Assembly: GCA_034506395.1 (NCBI GenBank)
Contig: JAPDPQ010000038.1
Location: 1 to 42,671, forward strand
DNA length: 42,671 nucleotides
Origin: a candidate division KSB1 bacterium
Lineage (GTDB): Bacteria > Zhuqueibacterota > Zhuqueibacteria > Thermofontimicrobiales > Thermofontimicrobiaceae
Direction of reading: 5' to 3'
How positions within the stretch are numbered: position 1 is the stretch's first letter; each line of letters starts with the position of its first letter. Positions 1 through 9,221 of the stretch are shown here, piece after piece. The position numbers were made by a program, and so were the translations under genes. The notes beneath the pieces were generated by a model. The model made no database searches and was not told the origin of the DNA. It was given only the letters and a program-made list of their open reading frames with translations.

Positions 1-1524
1 GATCTTTTTGAACTTCAAATCCACTTTATTGGCGGCAGCAAATTGGGCAGCGGTCTCATTGATTTCAAAGGCAAAATCCCAGCCCAGCACATCGATGCCG
101 TTGCTGGTGAGCTGCGATTCTTTGCCCACAATCTTCCAAAATTCCTGCACCATATTTTTGATGTCCGTGATGGTGACAGGCGCCTCCACGGAGCTGACAT
201 GCACCAAGCGGCCTGCCTTGACGCCGTGCAGCCAGGTATACCCGCTGAGCGGCACGGCATGATAGAGCTGCAAGATAAAATGGCGGTATTGCTGTTCCAC
301 CGACGCCTTGTTCTCGGCGCTCTGAAACTCGGCGCCCAGCCATTGCTGGCGCTCATATTTGCCCAGGTTTTGCACCACAAATGGCCTCACCCCAGGAATA
401 CCTAACAGCCGCTTGCGAGTGGTGTGAATGGCAAATCGGCCCAGGTCACAGGCGATCCAACGGCGATTGAGCTTTTCGGCTACGGCTGGCGTGGTGCCTG
501 AGCCGCAGAAACAGTCTAAAACAAGATCGCCTTCATTGGAACTAGTTTTAATTATTCGTTCAATTAATAGCTCTGGTTTTTGAGTAGGATAATTTAATTT
601 TTCCTCACCTTGAATTGTTCGAATATCTTGAATGTCAAGCCAAACATCATCTAAAACTACACCTTTCATCTCATCAAGATAAAATTTTATTTGAATATAG
701 CCGCTTTCACTCTCAATTATTCTTCCTTGCTTTCTAAGCTCTTCAATTGCTTGATTTGATCTTGTACCCTTGGGCTGTAAACGATATCTTCTTCCATCTT
801 TTTCTCTGTAAATAAATTTTTTGTCGATGTAATCTTGTGAATATTCGAGATATTGTCTATTAAAAATTACATTAGAATTTTTTGAATAAAATAATATACT
901 ATCATAGTTTCTTCCAAATTGTCCACCTACAGCTTTTGCTCCACTCATTGTCGCTCTTTTCCAAATAACCATATTTCTGAAATTTTCATAACCAAAAATC
1001 TCGTCCATTATAATCTTTGCATAATGAATCATTCGCCAATCCAAATGCACATAAATTGAACCATCTTCCGCTAACAATTCCCTCAACAAAACAACCGTCT
1101 CATAAAACCACTGCAAGTACGAATCCAATCCCCGCCCCCAGGTATCCCGATAGGCTTTTTGTTCGATAATGCTCGGCTGCTTGGTAAATGTGGTGGTTTC
1201 ATTTTCTTCGGTTTCGGGATTATCAGGGATGGTGGCGGAGAAGGAAAAATCAGCGCCCGTATCGAACGGCGGGTCGATATAGATCAGATTCACCTTGCCC
1301 GCAAATTCGGGCAGTAGCGAGGGCAGCACATATTTTTTATCGCCCCAGATCAGTCGGTTGCGCCATTCGGTGGGCTTGCCCTGGGCAAATAGGTCGAGAG
1401 TTTTCTGGCGGTCGGCAGCAGATTCATTCACGGTCTCAATGGTTTGAAACGGCAGGGCGATTCTTAATGGTGCGGTTTTCTTGCCGTCTTTATCGTATTT
1501 GCCCTCCCAGATCAGTTCGGTCAT
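1..1524 (-). CDS. Site-specific DNA methyltransferase (adenine or N4-cytosine, beta class), C-terminus cut by window edge
   Basis: The frame is open from an ATG at 1524 (AGGAG five bases upstream) to base 1, giving 508 codons with no stop, so the gene continues outside the window. It should transfer a methyl group from S-adenosylmethionine to an exocyclic base amine. The catalytic motif DPPF is at residues 84-87 and the cofactor motif DCFCGSGTT at 337-345, preceded by NYPTQKP at about 311. Catalytic motif before cofactor motif is the beta-class order, typical of type III Mod-like and related N6/N4 enzymes. Residues about 140-330, between the motifs, hold the probable target-recognition region. 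This part (bases about 530-1110) is much more AT-rich and uses ATA, AGA and TTA codons, unlike the GC-richer ends. No restriction partner is visible, because the downstream side is off the window. Family confidence is high; restriction versus orphan role is unknown. Confidence 0.9.
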   Translation of the reverse strand, partial: MTELIWEGKYDKDGKKTAPLRIALPFQTIETVNESAADRQKTLDLFAQGKPTEWRNRLIWGDKKYVLPSLLPEFAGKVNLIYIDPPFDTGADFSFSATIPDNPETEENETTTFTKQPSIIEQKAYRDTWGRGLDSYLQWFYETVVLLRELLAEDGSIYVHLDWRMIHYAKIIMDEIFGYENFRNMVIWKRATMSGAKAVGGQFGRNYDSILFYSKNSNVIFNRQYLEYSQDYIDKKFIYREKDGRRYRLQPKGTRSNQAIEELRKQGRIIESESGYIQIKFYLDEMKGVVLDDVWLDIQDIRTIQGEEKLNYPTQKPELLIERIIKTSSNEGDLVLDCFCGSGTTPAVAEKLNRRWIACDLGRFAIHTTRKRLLGIPGVRPFVVQNLGKYERQQWLGAEFQSAENKASVEQQYRHFILQLYHAVPLSGYTWLHGVKAGRLVHVSSVEAPVTITDIKNMVQEFWKIVGKESQLTSNGIDVLGWDFAFEINETAAQFAAANKVDLKFKKI

Positions 1525-1552
1525 GGGGGCTCCTTTTGTTTGGTTCGTGGGT

Positions 1553-1700
1553 AACCATAACGATTCCATAACGATTCCTAATCCTCCAAGGATTAGGAAT
1601 CGTTTGAAAGGATTCTTAAACCTTAGAGGTTTAGGAATCCTTTCTTTAGTTAGAGGCTCTAACGATTCCTAAACTTTGAAAGTTTAGGAATCGTTATTTT
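1553..1700. repeat. Cluster of short palindromes with a shared GATTCCTAA core
   Basis: Three adjacent hairpins lie between the methyltransferase and the S51 peptidase gene. Hairpin 1 has perfect 15-base arms (1570-1584 and 1590-1604, arm AACGATTCCTAATCC). Hairpin 2 has 17-base arms with one mismatch (1607-1623 and 1627-1643). Hairpin 3 has perfect 15-base arms (1661-1675 and 1681-1695) that extend further on both sides. A fourth, 7-base palindrome (1649-1663) links hairpins 2 and 3. An 11-base direct repeat, CCATAACGATT, occurs twice in tandem at 1555-1576. No U-tract follows on the minus strand, so these look like a dispersed REP-like element rather than terminators of the S51 gene. Confidence 0.8.
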
Positions 1701-1798
1701 TTAAATATAAATATACAAAACTCTTCCAATAATGTCAAGCGGCAAGGCAGGCTTACTGCAACATTTGGTATGCTAGAGATTCATTTTGAAGCTTGAGA

Positions 1799-3514
1799 TC
1801 AATAAAAATTACCGCAGAAAATTAGTTTCCTCGACTCAACCATGTTTTGCACTTCGATCCGATAAATATACATTCCAGAAGCAAAACCTTCGGCATTCCA
1901 AACATAGCGATGGTCGCCTGGCAGAAGTATTCCTGAAACGATGGTCGTTACAATTTCGCCCCGGATATTGAAGATCGCTAATTTTACAAAAGAAGCTGCA
2001 GTCAATGAGAAGCCAATGGTGGTTGTGATGTTGAATGGGTTGGGGTAGTTTTGATGCAGCTCGAAGGATGGAAGAAACTGGCCATCTTTTTCTATTCCAA
2101 CTTTTGATGGTTGAACGTTCAGATCAAACTGATCTCCAGCTTTCAAACAATGCAGTCGCGCGTTGACCAAACCGCGATAATTGGTAGCCCGATTGCCAGT
2201 GCGGGTATATCTGGTACAATAATGGGTCGCGCTTTGGGTGTCGAGGACATAGACTAGGCCATTGTTCACTGCTAATATTCCATCTTCGGAGATTTGCGCA
2301 ACAGCATTGAATTCAGGGCGATCGCTGTCGCCATTCAAATAAATGGCACGATAACCAGGTTTCTCCGCAATCCCCCAGATTCCGCCGACCCAGCGATTTT
2401 CGTAATAATAGGTTTCATTACGCGAATTCTCCCAAAGGAGCTTGTGGATGATGACCGAATTGGGAACTTTATTTTCGCCAACGGATTGGGAGAGCTGGCC
2501 ACGCCATGCAGCCAGTTGCTGGCTAGTGATGCCATTGATTACCACGCTGCCCAGATTGGGAGCATTGTCATCAGTTCCGTTCAAATTGACCATAGAAAAT
2601 TGATTGTTGATTTCAAACTGAGTGACTGGCTGCAAATAGGGACCAGGCTCGACCAGGGTTCTGGTCTTGAAATTGAATACTGCACCACGGGTCAATTCAT
2701 GAAACACGATGTTTGTAAACGTGAGCGGCTGACCCGGTTTGCAGTCGATCTTAGAATTATTGCTTCGATACAGAATGGTAACGGTGCCATCGCCGAACAC
2801 TGTGCCGTTGCCCGCTGGATCGATGCCCATGGCGGTATTTTCACAAACGCCGACGCCCATGAGATCCGCTTGGCCATTATCTACGATGCGCCGGGCGAGC
2901 ATGGCTACGATTCGAGCCAATCTCCCTCGTGGATGAAAATGGGAGTCGGTCAACACATTTGGCAAGATTTTCAAAAAATCGTCAGTTAAATGAACTCGGG
3001 AATGATAGGGATTATAGGCGACATCTTCGGGATAGGCTGTGCCGAATTTGGCATCGAATACCACCTCTCCCAGGACTGCCAGTCCCGCGCTGGTACCGCC
3101 GATCGCTCCGCCGTTCTGGAAAACGAAGTGGATGGCCTCTTCCACCAACGTGCCATTCCAGGCATCAACATATTTCCACTGATCTCCCCCTTCGATGAAA
3201 ATACCACTGGCGGAGATCAATTTGAAATAGGTTGCTGAGTCATTGGCCACAGTCCGATTGGGGATGCGAAAGGCTTCGGAGGTGGTTGCTGCGCCGAACG
3301 ACTTGAAATACTGGGGATACCAGTCGCTCACGGCATCGACATCGATGTTGATGATCTTGCCCGAATCAGCCTGCTGCACGAACCAACGATACGGCTCATC
3401 GGACCAATCGTTATAATTTTCTCCGCCGCCACCGACCAGCAGCAGTGAGCCCTGTGCCAACAGGGTGGCTGGGGCGATAAAGATGATCGATAAAAACCAA
3501 AATTGTTTTATCAT
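1799..3514 (-). CDS. Secreted S51-family (cyanophycinase-like) serine peptidase with C-terminal sorting domain
   Basis: The 571-residue product starts with a signal peptide (about 1-21). The S51 fold follows: GGDQ at 109-112, the nucleophile elbow GGTSAG at 139-144 (Ser142), and DSHF with the R.R pattern at 190-199 (His192 likely catalytic). S51 enzymes include cyanophycinase, which releases beta-Asp-Arg dipeptides, and alpha-aspartyl dipeptidase. The usual DEDTA motif reads CENTA here, so the substrate may differ. The last 88 residues (484-571) form a NYPNPFN-type sorting domain like those read by type IX secretion, so the enzyme is probably exported to the cell surface or medium. The ATG has AAGGA six bases upstream. 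It lies 144 bases after the NhaC gene, with a repeat in the gap. A second, shorter S51 gene without this domain lies at 14759-15631. Confidence 0.85.
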   Translation of the reverse strand: MIKQFWFLSIIFIAPATLLAQGSLLLVGGGGENYNDWSDEPYRWFVQQADSGKIINIDVDAVSDWYPQYFKSFGAATTSEAFRIPNRTVANDSATYFKLISASGIFIEGGDQWKYVDAWNGTLVEEAIHFVFQNGGAIGGTSAGLAVLGEVVFDAKFGTAYPEDVAYNPYHSRVHLTDDFLKILPNVLTDSHFHPRGRLARIVAMLARRIVDNGQADLMGVGVCENTAMGIDPAGNGTVFGDGTVTILYRSNNSKIDCKPGQPLTFTNIVFHELTRGAVFNFKTRTLVEPGPYLQPVTQFEINNQFSMVNLNGTDDNAPNLGSVVINGITSQQLAAWRGQLSQSVGENKVPNSVIIHKLLWENSRNETYYYENRWVGGIWGIAEKPGYRAIYLNGDSDRPEFNAVAQISEDGILAVNNGLVYVLDTQSATHYCTRYTRTGNRATNYRGLVNARLHCLKAGDQFDLNVQPSKVGIEKDGQFLPSFELHQNYPNPFNITTTIGFSLTAASFVKLAIFNIRGEIVTTIVSGILLPGDHRYVWNAEGFASGMYIYRIEVQNMVESRKLIFCGNFY

Positions 3515-3546
3515 GAGAAGTCCTTGCTTTTGGCAATGCTGTAATA

Positions 3547-3641
3547 GAACGCGGATGACGCTGATTACGCGGATTTACGCGGATAAAAAGCAATGGAAAA
3601 TCCGCGAAGATCAGCGTGATCCGTGTCATCCGCGTTCCATA
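3547..3641. repeat. Intergenic GCGGAT-type inverted repeat element
   Basis: Between the NhaC and S51 genes lies a block that opens with GAACGCGGATGAC and closes with GTCATCCGCGTTCC, so the ends are inverted copies. Inside, GCGGAT or CTGAT recurs about every 10 bases on the left, and its complement (ATCCGC, GATCAGC) on the right. The same GCGGATGAT and ATCATC words appear in the 161-bp tandem repeat at the right end of the window, so the two may belong to one dispersed family. Confidence 0.65.
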
Positions 3642-3658
3642 ATCTTTTTTGATTTGCT

Positions 3659-5071
3659 TCAACTCCCCGGAATCGTCTCATCCTCCCGAACTTTCGGGGC
3701 GATGGCAAAACCTGTAAAGCCATAGATCAGGGCGAAGACCACTCCCAGATAGCACATGAACGCCCAGGGCGCATAGTCGAGGGTAGCGACGCCCAGCGTT
3801 CCGGACATGTAGATGCCCGCCATGCTCCAAGGGATGAGCGGTACTACAACCGTACCCGAATCTTCGGTGGTGCGGGATAAATTTTTGGCTGCCAAATTCC
3901 GTTGTTTGAACGCTGGCGCAAAAAGTTCACCAGGAACGATGATGGAAAGAAACGAACTGCCTGTGATGAGCGCTACGGTGACGCAACTGCCGACGACGCT
4001 GGCGATCAACGAGCCTGTGCTTTTCACGATCTTTAAAAGATGATCCAAAATGACGTTGAGCATGCCGGCCTTTTGCACGATGCCGGCAAAGGCAAAAGCA
4101 CAAAAGGCAATGAGGGTGACACCCATCATGCTCATCATACCCCCACGGGATAGCAATCGATCGATTTCAGCAACACCAGTGTCGGCAGTGTACCCAACGG
4201 TCATGGCGTTTAAAATTTCCTGAAATGATCCCTTTTGGAAAAACAGCGCCAGTAACGACGCCAGTGCCGACGCCGCCACCATACCTGGAATCGTCGGCAA
4301 TTTGCGCACCGCAAAATATAAAACCACAACAGCAGGCAGCAGCAGCAAAATATGAAAATGAAAGTTCATTTGCAGCGTTGCAAGGATTCGCTCGAGCTGC
4401 TCCTTTGGCAACGCCGGTCCCTCAAATTGAAGGCCAACTACAAAGTAGATGGTCAGTCCGATGATCCAGGCAGGCGTGGTTGTCCAAAGCAAATGGCGGA
4501 CATGATCGAAGAGATTGCTCTTGGCCGCAATGGGAGCGAGATTGGTAGTGTCTGAAAAAGGAGAAATTTTGTCGCCAAAATAAGCGCCCGCCACGATAGC
4601 GCCAGCCGCTGCGCCCAGGGGGATGCCCAACCCCTGAGCAATACCGATAAATGCAATGCCGATGGTGCCCACCGTTCCCCAAGAAGTCCCCGTGACCAAC
4701 GAGATCACGCTGCATACCATACAAGCGGTGACCAGAAAAAATTTCGGGGAAATGAGTTTCAAGCCGTAGAAGATCAGCATCGGGATGGTGCCTGAAGCGA
4801 TCCAGGAGCCGATCAACATTCCGACGCAGATGACGATGAGCATAGCGGGCATGGCCTGGCGAATGGACTCCACGATACCTTGCTCCAACTCCCGCCAAGT
4901 GAAGCCGAGCCATTTCGCCAGAAGTCCTGCCACTGCCGCCGAGCCGATTAATAAAACCTCAGCCCTGATTTTCAGGACACCATACCCAATGCCCAGAAAC
5001 AGCCCCATGGTGATCAGGGGAATGAGGCTGATAAAAAGAGAAGGTTGTTTATGTTTACCATTGCTGAGCAA
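3659..5071 (-). CDS. nhaC: NhaC-family Na+/H+ antiporter
   Basis: The 470-residue protein is almost wholly hydrophobic, with about 11-12 membrane segments. It carries the NhaC family signatures GTSWGTVGTIG (128-138) and GAYFGDKISPFSDTTNLA (162-179). The family exchanges cytoplasmic Na+ for external H+ in the inner membrane; some relatives exchange organic acids (for example malate/lactate), so the substrate is not certain. The frame opens at a TTG (5071) with no in-frame ATG nearby. A stop about 35 bases upstream limits the start, and a purine-rich AGGGG lies about 18 bases before the TTG, so the exact start is uncertain. The gene sits 49 bases after the PorV-like gene and is probably co-transcribed with cassette A. 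It may supply the sodium or pH balance for the uptake functions there, but that is inference. Confidence 0.88.
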   Translation of the reverse strand: MLSNGKHKQPSLFISLIPLITMGLFLGIGYGVLKIRAEVLLIGSAAVAGLLAKWLGFTWRELEQGIVESIRQAMPAMLIVICVGMLIGSWIASGTIPMLIFYGLKLISPKFFLVTACMVCSVISLVTGTSWGTVGTIGIAFIGIAQGLGIPLGAAAGAIVAGAYFGDKISPFSDTTNLAPIAAKSNLFDHVRHLLWTTTPAWIIGLTIYFVVGLQFEGPALPKEQLERILATLQMNFHFHILLLLPAVVVLYFAVRKLPTIPGMVAASALASLLALFFQKGSFQEILNAMTVGYTADTGVAEIDRLLSRGGMMSMMGVTLIAFCAFAFAGIVQKAGMLNVILDHLLKIVKSTGSLIASVVGSCVTVALITGSSFLSIIVPGELFAPAFKQRNLAAKNLSRTTEDSGTVVVPLIPWSMAGIYMSGTLGVATLDYAPWAFMCYLGVVFALIYGFTGFAIAPKVREDETIPGS

Positions 5072-5120
5072 TTTGCAACCGATCGAACCCCTAAGATAGA
5101 GCTATTTTGATCGCACTTTT

Positions 5121-6122
5121 TTAAAAGCTGATCCCAAACGAGATCCGATGAACATCTGGGAGTATCTCATAAACGGAATAAGCATAGTCAATTCCCATAA
5201 GAACCCCAGAGACAAAGGTTGTTAGACCACAGCCCAAATTATATTGTTCATCGTCATGGTTCAACCGATAGCCACCCCTAAAAAATATACGATCGTAGAA
5301 AGAGATTTCTGTGCCAAGATGGAGCCGCTCGCGATTATCGTTCGGATGAACCGCATCGATGGCTACAATCGCTTTGGCAAATGGCGATTTTACCAGGTCC
5401 ATGGCAAGGCCAAACTCGAAATTGAGCGGCAAGGGATACGTTTCAGTCTCAAGCCGTGTTGGCACAAGCCGGTTCGGGAAAAAAGGGTGTTCATCGTATT
5501 TGACCTTCAGATCTGGACCATCGAATCTCATGTCGGGGCCAAAATTGGTCATGCTCATGGCGATCGTCAAATTTCGGAAGGGCAATTGATATTGCGTGCC
5601 TACATCGAACGATATGCCATTAGCGGTTTCATTCCAAATGCGCTGTTGGATATATCTGGCGGTGAGGCCGACACGAAACCGATCAGTAAGGTTTCTGCCA
5701 TAGCTGATTCCCAACGCCAAATCCATAGCATCAAAAAATCGGCCAGTGCCCATAGGCGCAAATTCCGTGGTCACTTCCATTTCATCCATTCCCAAATAGA
5801 CCATACTGACCGAAAAAGCGCCAATACTGCCTCCATTATAGATATAACTGGCAGCATTGACATCGAAAGTATCGAACCATCGGGTATGAGAAAAATGGGC
5901 AGAATGGGTTTTTGATTGGGCAATTCCAGCAGGATTCCAGAAGACAGATGTTGCATCCTGACAGACGCCAACGTAAGCACCGCCCATCCCTGCCGCTCGG
6001 GCACTGATCGGAATTTTCAAAAATTGCGCGCCGCTCGTCCCTAAATTCGGGTTTCGAGCAAAAAGCTGAGTCCCCACCAGCACAATTACTGCAAAGATCA
6101 AATATCGACTAATGTATTTCAT
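5121..6122 (-). CDS. PorV/PorQ-like outer-membrane beta-barrel (cassette A)
   Basis: The 333-residue protein has a signal peptide (about 1-22) and the PorV/PorQ family N-terminal block: a GTSGAQFLKI stretch, an AGMGGAYVG turn and FWNPAGIAQ. It ends HRISFGISF, with the terminal aromatic residue of barrels inserted by BamA. In type IX secretion PorV is the outer-membrane shuttle that receives cargo C-terminal domains; family members here may serve specific cargo. I chose the ATG at 6122 (GAGG seven bases upstream) over an in-frame TTG at 6128. It follows the 937-residue secreted protein gene by 126 bases. Paralogues lie at 19716-20774 and 29840-30832, each in the same relative place. Confidence 0.85.
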   Translation of the reverse strand: MKYISRYLIFAVIVLVGTQLFARNPNLGTSGAQFLKIPISARAAGMGGAYVGVCQDATSVFWNPAGIAQSKTHSAHFSHTRWFDTFDVNAASYIYNGGSIGAFSVSMVYLGMDEMEVTTEFAPMGTGRFFDAMDLALGISYGRNLTDRFRVGLTARYIQQRIWNETANGISFDVGTQYQLPFRNLTIAMSMTNFGPDMRFDGPDLKVKYDEHPFFPNRLVPTRLETETYPLPLNFEFGLAMDLVKSPFAKAIVAIDAVHPNDNRERLHLGTEISFYDRIFFRGGYRLNHDDEQYNLGCGLTTFVSGVLMGIDYAYSVYEILPDVHRISFGISF

Positions 6123-6248
6123 AATCAAACCTCGGTTTGAATGTTCTCAATCATTCGTCTCGCCCGCTCTGGTTATCGGCATCAGAATCGCCATACCATC
6201 GCGGTTTTTCCTGTGGTGCTTAGCAGCTTTGTTATAGCTAATGCACCA

Positions 6249-9062
6249 TTATTTGATGACGGCAAAGGTGCTTTTAAACTGGGCTTTATCCGTTTTCACG
6301 ATATAAAGATAAACACCTGAAGCAATCTCTCGCCCGCCATCGCTGCGCAAGTCCCATGTTTCAGTGCCATGAGCTGCATTGTGCTCAATTGTTTTGACCC
6401 GATCTCCAGCGATCGTGAAAATATAAATGGTGCACTGTGGCGGCAGATTGATGAACTGAATTTGCCGAATTGGCTCGCGCCGCAATTCGCCGAACTCGGG
6501 TTCGTAAAGCGATGATACTAGATAAGGATTAGGCACGACACGAATTTGATTCAATTCGCTTTGGACCCGAGAAGGATCGAGGGTTGAACCTTTAATTTTG
6601 AAGCGATACGCATCCCGAATCGTTGGCATGACAGGCACTACGGTTTCCACAGCGAACGCATTGCCGGGCCCAGGAGGTGCGTTCGGTTCAAATTCAATTC
6701 GGCCGCGAATGCCATCGAATTCAAATGTGTCTAAATTGTAGAGTGAATCAATCGTAGTAGCAGCACCAGCAGCATTGGTGATTTGTAAAGAAACAAAGCC
6801 CTTGCCATTTGGATCAAACCCCTTTGCAACGATCGTTATCAAATATGTGTTGTTCTTAACTAATGTTTGATCAACCACAGAAAAAGCGATCGTTACTTTA
6901 TCTGTGCCTCCTACACGCGAAACGCTTTGGATCACCTCTGGTGGGACCAGGCTAAAAATCACGCCATCACGGGTTGTATGTTGCTTCTCCAACAAAAATG
7001 GCTGAGGTGCGACCACTGTATCCTGGTTATTGCGGATGACATATACTGCGAAGTTATAGGTCAGATAATCGCCAGCTTTGGGCAAAAATTCTGGAGCTGC
7101 ATTGGGATCAGGGTCCTCCACTCTTATCCTCATCCCGGCAGTGAGCGAATATGTGGTCCCGGATCGGTAATTTCTCGGATCAGAGCCAATGTAATCTCCC
7201 GTATTGAGATCGATCAAATGAAATGCATTTGGCGAAATAAACTCGATCCCATAACGTTTCGCTTCGGTTTTCGAAGAATCGGTTATGATTGGAATGATCC
7301 GCGTCTTAAGTGTCCCCTGAATCGTTCGTTGAACATAGGTGAATTTCACGGTATATTCCCGATCGGCCAATGAATCCTGATCGATCGGTTGAACGTTGAG
7401 CACATAATTGGAATTGCCTTTCCCAATGTGTTCAACTTTATCGCTTGCCACGGGTGTACGGCCAGCAGCTCTCGATTTGGGGATAACCGACACGGTATTA
7501 ATGGCATCTGGTGAATTGCCGCGCGGACTTTCCAGGCTTTCGACTGACTCATCGCCGCGATCGTAGGCGGTAATGGTATACCAATATTCAAAGCCATTTT
7601 CGACAGTTGTATCGGTATAACTATATTGAAGACCTGTGTCCAGCCCTCGATTATTGATGATATCGAATTGGGCAATAGGGACAGGATTTTCGCCAACCGA
7701 AGGATCTACATTTCGATCCCACTGATCCCAATGGAGACCTTTATCCAGACTTTTATAAATCCGATATCCTTCGAAATCATATTGACCAGAATAGTTATCT
7801 TTTGACAGCTCAGCGATATCGTTCCAAAAGAGGGTGACAAAGCCATCTCCAGCAAAAGCGGAAAGGGTTGGCGTTTTTGGCGGTTTGCTGATTTCGAAAT
7901 CGAACGCTAAAACCCGCTGGGCGGTTTTCAACGAGGCAAAGAGATCGTCCTTATTGTTCCCTGCGATCAGCGCAGTGTAAAAAACCAGCGTATCACCCAT
8001 CGCCAGCCGATAGGGCCCAGAGCTGATCGTCGCGACAATATCTAATCCAGAGGCAGGGATAGTCGCTGGATCATCATAATGGATATTGCCGAGATTGCCA
8101 GTGTGAAAATATTTCGGGATCAATGATGCTGGCTTGACGAGATTGGGGTTACTGCATAACAACGCGTATTGCAGTGTGTCGTCATCCTTATCGTCATCAT
8201 AAAGATTATAATGCATATCTGTAACGCCCAATTCTTGGCCGTCAACTAATGGAGTTTTCAACATGGCGACGCCAAAGTAACCCGTCACTCCTCCAGGCCA
8301 TTCATCCGATTTGCCGTCATCAAAAAAGTAAAGGAAATTGTTTTGCTGATCGAAATCAATTCGATCATCGAGATATTCAGGGACGCCGCCGCTGACATTG
8401 CCAACATCGATATCGCAATACATGGCAAAATAGAGGCTATCGAGGTCTTGAGTCCCTTTATTAATGACTTCGAATTTGAAAAAGATCATATTCTGGGCAA
8501 ATTTAACGCCATACGCATAGCCAGTCTGCGCGACAGTGATCCCAAGCACCTTCACGGAATTCTTGGCATCATCATAAACGCAGTAGCTGTCTTGATCGGA
8601 TTTGAAGATGGGATTGCCCGCCGCATCTTTTACCGGCCATCCTAAAGTGGGATGCCAGGAGCTGGGATTATCGCTGAACGCAATTTTCGCATATTGCCGA
8701 TTATGATAGCCGCCAACCGCCTCCCATTCCTCGTTAGTGGTAAACCGGCCTTGGATGACATTACCAGGGATCCCCACTATGGGATTGATGCGGTAAATGT
8801 AATGTTTGGCAGAACCGATGGGGAATTCTCCCGAGGGCCCTTGAGTGAGCCGTCGAGGATAGAGCTTGCCGCGGTTTTCGAAAAAAAGTCCAATATTGCT
8901 CGCATTATGGGTACCGCCTGCACGATCTTCCACCCCAACGGTCTTTTCAATATAACTCTCGCGGAACTCTTTCTCGCGCTCTTTAAAAGCGTCCTGGGAA
9001 AATAGCAACCGCATCGGAAGAAACAACAGGATCGTTTGCAGAAGAAACAGATTTTTTTTCAT
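6249..9062 (-). CDS. Large secreted protein with fibronectin III domain and PNPY-type C-terminal domain (cassette A)
   Basis: The 937-residue product has a signal peptide (about 1-22). Residues about 60-390 form a module shared with the cassette B and C proteins: a FFKFEVINKGTQD block (194-206), FGVAMLKTP (263-271) and SSGPYRLAMGDT (347-358). A fibronectin type III-like domain follows at about 395-515 (EGYRIYKS, YWYTITAYDRG). The last 100 residues (838-937) form a beta-sandwich-like C-terminal domain with VVPNPY at 842-847, IQFINLPP and IYIFTIAGD, ending STFAVIK. This resembles FlgD-like or sorting domains but differs from the NYPNPFNP type. It probably acts at the cell surface with the receptor encoded 159 bases upstream and the PorV-like barrel 126 bases downstream. 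No enzymatic motif is recognised; the role is unknown. Confidence 0.8.
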   Translation of the reverse strand: MKKNLFLLQTILLFLPMRLLFSQDAFKEREKEFRESYIEKTVGVEDRAGGTHNASNIGLFFENRGKLYPRRLTQGPSGEFPIGSAKHYIYRINPIVGIPGNVIQGRFTTNEEWEAVGGYHNRQYAKIAFSDNPSSWHPTLGWPVKDAAGNPIFKSDQDSYCVYDDAKNSVKVLGITVAQTGYAYGVKFAQNMIFFKFEVINKGTQDLDSLYFAMYCDIDVGNVSGGVPEYLDDRIDFDQQNNFLYFFDDGKSDEWPGGVTGYFGVAMLKTPLVDGQELGVTDMHYNLYDDDKDDDTLQYALLCSNPNLVKPASLIPKYFHTGNLGNIHYDDPATIPASGLDIVATISSGPYRLAMGDTLVFYTALIAGNNKDDLFASLKTAQRVLAFDFEISKPPKTPTLSAFAGDGFVTLFWNDIAELSKDNYSGQYDFEGYRIYKSLDKGLHWDQWDRNVDPSVGENPVPIAQFDIINNRGLDTGLQYSYTDTTVENGFEYWYTITAYDRGDESVESLESPRGNSPDAINTVSVIPKSRAAGRTPVASDKVEHIGKGNSNYVLNVQPIDQDSLADREYTVKFTYVQRTIQGTLKTRIIPIITDSSKTEAKRYGIEFISPNAFHLIDLNTGDYIGSDPRNYRSGTTYSLTAGMRIRVEDPDPNAAPEFLPKAGDYLTYNFAVYVIRNNQDTVVAPQPFLLEKQHTTRDGVIFSLVPPEVIQSVSRVGGTDKVTIAFSVVDQTLVKNNTYLITIVAKGFDPNGKGFVSLQITNAAGAATTIDSLYNLDTFEFDGIRGRIEFEPNAPPGPGNAFAVETVVPVMPTIRDAYRFKIKGSTLDPSRVQSELNQIRVVPNPYLVSSLYEPEFGELRREPIRQIQFINLPPQCTIYIFTIAGDRVKTIEHNAAHGTETWDLRSDGGREIASGVYLYIVKTDKAQFKSTFAVIK

Positions 9063-9221
9063 CGTTCATCACCATCAAATTAAATGGTCAATAAATTAAG
9101 ATCAATCGTCAGAAAAATGACTTCGCTGATCTTGACAAATATCGCGCTACTCATTGGCGACATAAAAAAGCTTGATGGTTACTTTCTAAGCATTCAAAAT
9201 TTCAGATAAAAGGCGTTACAG

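Noticed and set aside
1570..1696. Stacked intrinsic terminators for the S51 gene
   Set aside because: On the minus strand no T-run follows any of the hairpins; the only T-rich stretch lies on the plus-strand side, where no gene reads into it.
2294..2989. 231-codon plus-strand frame
   Set aside because: Antisense to the S51 peptidase gene with its intact catalytic motifs.
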